From positions 1 through 7,941 of the forward strand of contig DLXG01000099.1 in assembly GCA_003448875.1 (NCBI GenBank): a stretch of 7,941 bases of DNA, written 5' to 3'. Every line of letters begins with the position of its first letter. Positions within the stretch are counted from its first letter, which is position 1. Under the pieces are notes generated by a model, which did not search any database, had not been told where the DNA came from, and saw only the letters and a program-made list of their open reading frames with translations. Below are positions 6,007-7,941 of the stretch, in pieces. A program made the translations under genes and the position numbers. This stretch comes from Anaerolineaceae bacterium. GTDB lineage: Bacteria > Chloroflexota > Anaerolineae > Anaerolineales > Anaerolineaceae.

Positions 6007-6009
6007 GGT
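6005..6009 (+). promoter_or_regulatory. murF Shine-Dalgarno overlapping the PBP stop
   Basis: GAGGT shares its first two bases with the TGA stop of the PBP gene (6004-6006) and lies 9 nt before the murF ATG at 6019. The overlap implies coupled translation and supports this murF start. Confidence 0.6.
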
Positions 6010-6018
6010 AACGAGTTC

Positions 6019-7440
6019 ATGTTGACACTGGCGGATGTATTCGAAGCCCTGAGTGGCGTAAGACCCCAAGCTGCCTCGCTGGTCATCAGTGAGGCTGCAA
6101 TCGATTCACGCCAGTTAATTCCGGGTTCGTTGTTTGTCGCTTTGAAAGGCGAACGCAGTGACGGCCATGATTATGTCCGGGCGGCTTTCGAGGGCGGAGC
6201 GCATGTGGCTTTGATTGAGCGGGAGGTCGAGGTTGATCATCCGGTCGTGGATTTACGCAGAATAGATCGCCCGAGTGATTGGGAAGTGCCTGCGCCTCCA
6301 TTCTGCATTCGGGTTGAAAACACCCTGCAAAGCCTGCAAAAACTGGCGGCCTACTGGCGGCGTAAACACGATTTACGGGTAATTGGGATTACCGGCTCGG
6401 TTGGCAAAACCACCACCAAAGAGCTGATCGCCGAAGTGCTGGCCCAGCGTTATCGCGTTTTGAAAACTCAGGGAAATTTAAACAACGAAATTGGACTGCC
6501 GCTTACTCTCTTGCGATTAACGCCTGCTCATCAGGCGGCGGTTCTGGAAATGGGCTTTTATGTACCCGGTGAAATTGCCTTTTTGTGCGAAATTGCCCAA
6601 CCCCAAATCGGGGTGATCACCAGTATCGGTACCGTCCATGCTGAAAGATCCGGCTCTCAGGAAGCGATTGCCAGAGGGAAGTCTGAGCTGGTACAGGCTT
6701 TACCGCCCGCGCCGGCCGGGGTAGCCGTTTTGAACTGGGATGACCCCTGGGTGCGCTGGATGGCCGATAAGACCCGCGCTCAGATTTTTACTTACGGTCT
6801 GGATCCGAATACCGATTTGTGGGCCGATCAGATAGAAGGACTGGGCTTGAAGGGAATTCGCTTTCGCCTGCATTTCCGCAACGAAACGATTCATTTGCGT
6901 GTCCCCATTATTGGACGTCACTCGGTTCATACGATTCTGAGGGCGGTGGCAGTTGGGCTGGTTACAGGGGTCAGCTGGCAGGAAATGATTTATGCCTTGC
7001 AGCACAGCCAGTCTCAATTAAGGATGGTTACAGTCAATTTGAGCAATGGAGCGATGATTTTGGATGATTCTTACAATGCTGCCCCAGAATCAACCCTGGC
7101 TGCCTTGAATTTGTTATCTGAAATTAATGGCAGAAAGATTGCTGTGTTGGGAGATATGCTGGAATTGGGAATTTACGAACGGCAAGGACATGAAAAAGTA
7201 GGGGTGCGTGCAGCGGAAGTGGCTGATACGCTGATTACGGTTGGAGAAAGGGCGCGGATGATCGCTGAAGCGGCTCGAAAAGCCGGCCTGCCTGCTGAAA
7301 AAATCCTTGTGACCGATGGGGTCGAGCAGGCAACCGATTTGCTGCGCGGGATGCTGCGCGAGGGAGATGTGGCGTTAGTTAAAGGCTCGCATGGTTTGCG
7401 GATGGACCGCATCGCGGCTGCGCTGGAGGTCGAATCATGA
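6019..7440 (+). CDS. murF: UDP-N-acetylmuramoyl-tripeptide--D-alanyl-D-alanine ligase
   Basis: Cytoplasmic ATP-dependent ligase that adds D-Ala-D-Ala to UDP-MurNAc-tripeptide, completing the pentapeptide precursor; 473 residues, within family range. The N-terminal substrate-binding domain (about 1-110) carries AIDSRQLIPGSLFVALKGERSDGH. The central ATPase domain has the P-loop GSVGKTTTKE (126-135), GNLNNEIGLPLT, EMGFYVPGEIA, a histidine in GTVHAE, and ARGKSE with Lys221 at the position that is carbamylated in Mur ligases. The C-terminal domain has DDSYNAAPES (349-358), the MurF-type signature that separates it from MurE (DNPR), then LGDMLELG and VKGSHGLRMD (454-463). The usual adenine-contact motif (H-N-x-x-N) reads GRHSVHT (299-305), with both Asn replaced. 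It lies between the PBP gene and mraY; its end contains the mraY ribosome site and overlaps the mraY start. Confidence 0.95.
   Translation: MLTLADVFEALSGVRPQAASLVISEAAIDSRQLIPGSLFVALKGERSDGHDYVRAAFEGGAHVALIEREVEVDHPVVDLRRIDRPSDWEVPAPPFCIRVENTLQSLQKLAAYWRRKHDLRVIGITGSVGKTTTKELIAEVLAQRYRVLKTQGNLNNEIGLPLTLLRLTPAHQAAVLEMGFYVPGEIAFLCEIAQPQIGVITSIGTVHAERSGSQEAIARGKSELVQALPPAPAGVAVLNWDDPWVRWMADKTRAQIFTYGLDPNTDLWADQIEGLGLKGIRFRLHFRNETIHLRVPIIGRHSVHTILRAVAVGLVTGVSWQEMIYALQHSQSQLRMVTVNLSNGAMILDDSYNAAPESTLAALNLLSEINGRKIAVLGDMLELGIYERQGHEKVGVRAAEVADTLITVGERARMIAEAARKAGLPAEKILVTDGVEQATDLLRGMLREGDVALVKGSHGLRMDRIAAALEVES
7425..7429 (+). promoter_or_regulatory. mraY Shine-Dalgarno inside the murF 3' end
   Basis: GGAGG lies 7 nt before the ATG at 7437, encoded in the last codons of murF. 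With the ATGA overlap it fixes the mraY start and indicates coupled translation. Confidence 0.75.
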
Positions 7441-7941
7441 GAGAGACATCTCTGGCGCTTGCCTTGAGTGGTTTGAGTTTTATGCTGGCCATCATCTGGG
7501 GTTCGCCCTTGCTGCGGGTGCTGCGTCACTTTCGGATCGGTAAGATTATCCGCGTGGAAGAACCGGATCGTCATTTCACCAAAATGGGTACCCCAACAAT
7601 GGGCGGTGTGATGATCTTGGTGCCGGTGATGTTACTGACCATTCTACTGAATGCGGCCTCGTTAATCGGAGTGACCGTTTTGGGCAGGTCGGTTTTGTTA
7701 CCGCTGCTGGTGTTGTTATGCTATGCAGTTTTGGGCGCATTGGATGACTGGGAGGGAATTCGCGGCCCGCGGCGGGGTTTGGGAATGCGCGCACGTACGA
7801 AGTTTATTTTCCAACTGATACTGGCAGTGGGCATCGCTTTTGGCTTGAAGTATGTGCTGGAAGTGCCGGAATTGTTCTGGCCGGGCTTTGACGAACCCAT
7901 TTCCCTGGGCGTGTTATACGTCCCGATTGCGGCCTTCATCA
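7437..7941 (+). CDS. mraY: Phospho-N-acetylmuramoyl-pentapeptide transferase, N-terminal fragment (runs off right edge)
   Basis: Polytopic membrane enzyme that transfers phospho-MurNAc-pentapeptide from UDP to undecaprenyl phosphate, making lipid I on the inner face of the membrane. The first 168 codons are in the window with no stop. Visible motifs: a first membrane helix (about 5-26), RHFTKMGTPTMGG (45-57), which is the family signature, a membrane segment (about 58-72), another at 85-101 that ends in the catalytic Asp-Asp pair (LDDW, Asp103-Asp104), and GMRARTKFIFQ (116-126), matching the GLTAKQKLLGQ region. After the Asp pair the sequence reads WEGIRGPRRG, so the Lys of the common DDxxK pattern is not at its usual place. 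The start ATG overlaps the murF stop (ATGA), with GGAGG 7 nt upstream. The remaining catalytic Asp and C-terminal helices lie beyond the edge. Confidence 0.95.
   Translation, partial: MRETSLALALSGLSFMLAIIWGSPLLRVLRHFRIGKIIRVEEPDRHFTKMGTPTMGGVMILVPVMLLTILLNAASLIGVTVLGRSVLLPLLVLLCYAVLGALDDWEGIRGPRRGLGMRARTKFIFQLILAVGIAFGLKYVLEVPELFWPGFDEPISLGVLYVPIAAFI

Noticed and set aside
7173..7939. Minus-strand ORFs opposite murF and mraY
   Set aside because: Low-complexity Ser/Arg/Pro-rich products typical of antisense frames; the plus strand carries clear MurF and MraY motifs throughout.

Overview
The window looks like a chromosomal segment from a bacterium of the Chloroflexota, probably class Anaerolineae. 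This is inferred from the shape of the division/cell-wall (dcw) cluster (mraZ-rsmH-ftsL-like-PBP-murF-mraY, with no murE between the PBP gene and murF) and from the wording of several MurF and MraY motifs. No rRNA or other strong taxonomic marker is present, so the assignment is tentative. Gene density is high, and I see no mobile elements, CRISPR arrays or RNA genes.

Left part (1-2150, minus strand): three genes read leftward as a likely operon. They are a SufS-like class V PLP enzyme (cysteine desulfurase/selenocysteine lyase type), a half-size EamA/DMT membrane transporter that starts 11 nt after it, and the N-terminal 86 codons of cysteinyl-tRNA synthetase (cysS), which runs off the left edge. 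Cysteine is the plausible common theme.

Middle (2151-2310): a 160-bp divergent intergenic region. It holds a near-consensus sigma70 promoter reading right (TTGCAA, 17-bp spacer, TATACT). Four TGG-core direct repeats at an exact 10-bp period overlap the expected transcription start; this is the architecture of a MraZ operator. A bulged hairpin sits in the mraZ leader, followed by the mraZ Shine-Dalgarno.

Right part (2311-7941, plus strand): the start of the dcw operon. MraZ is the autoregulator, RsmH methylates 16S rRNA, an FtsL/DivIC-like bitopic protein and a class B PBP (FtsI type) serve septal peptidoglycan synthesis, MurF makes the UDP-MurNAc-pentapeptide, and MraY (truncated by the right edge) transfers it to the lipid carrier. 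Genes are coupled by ATGA overlaps (ftsL/PBP, murF/mraY) or very short gaps. The exception is a 68-bp gap between rsmH and the ftsL-like gene, which contains an exact-looking -24/-12 (sigma54-type) promoter motif. That motif and the four-repeat MraZ operator are the two most interesting non-coding signals. I did not find an undescribed multi-gene system here; the genes themselves are ordinary housekeeping genes with some lineage-specific variation.
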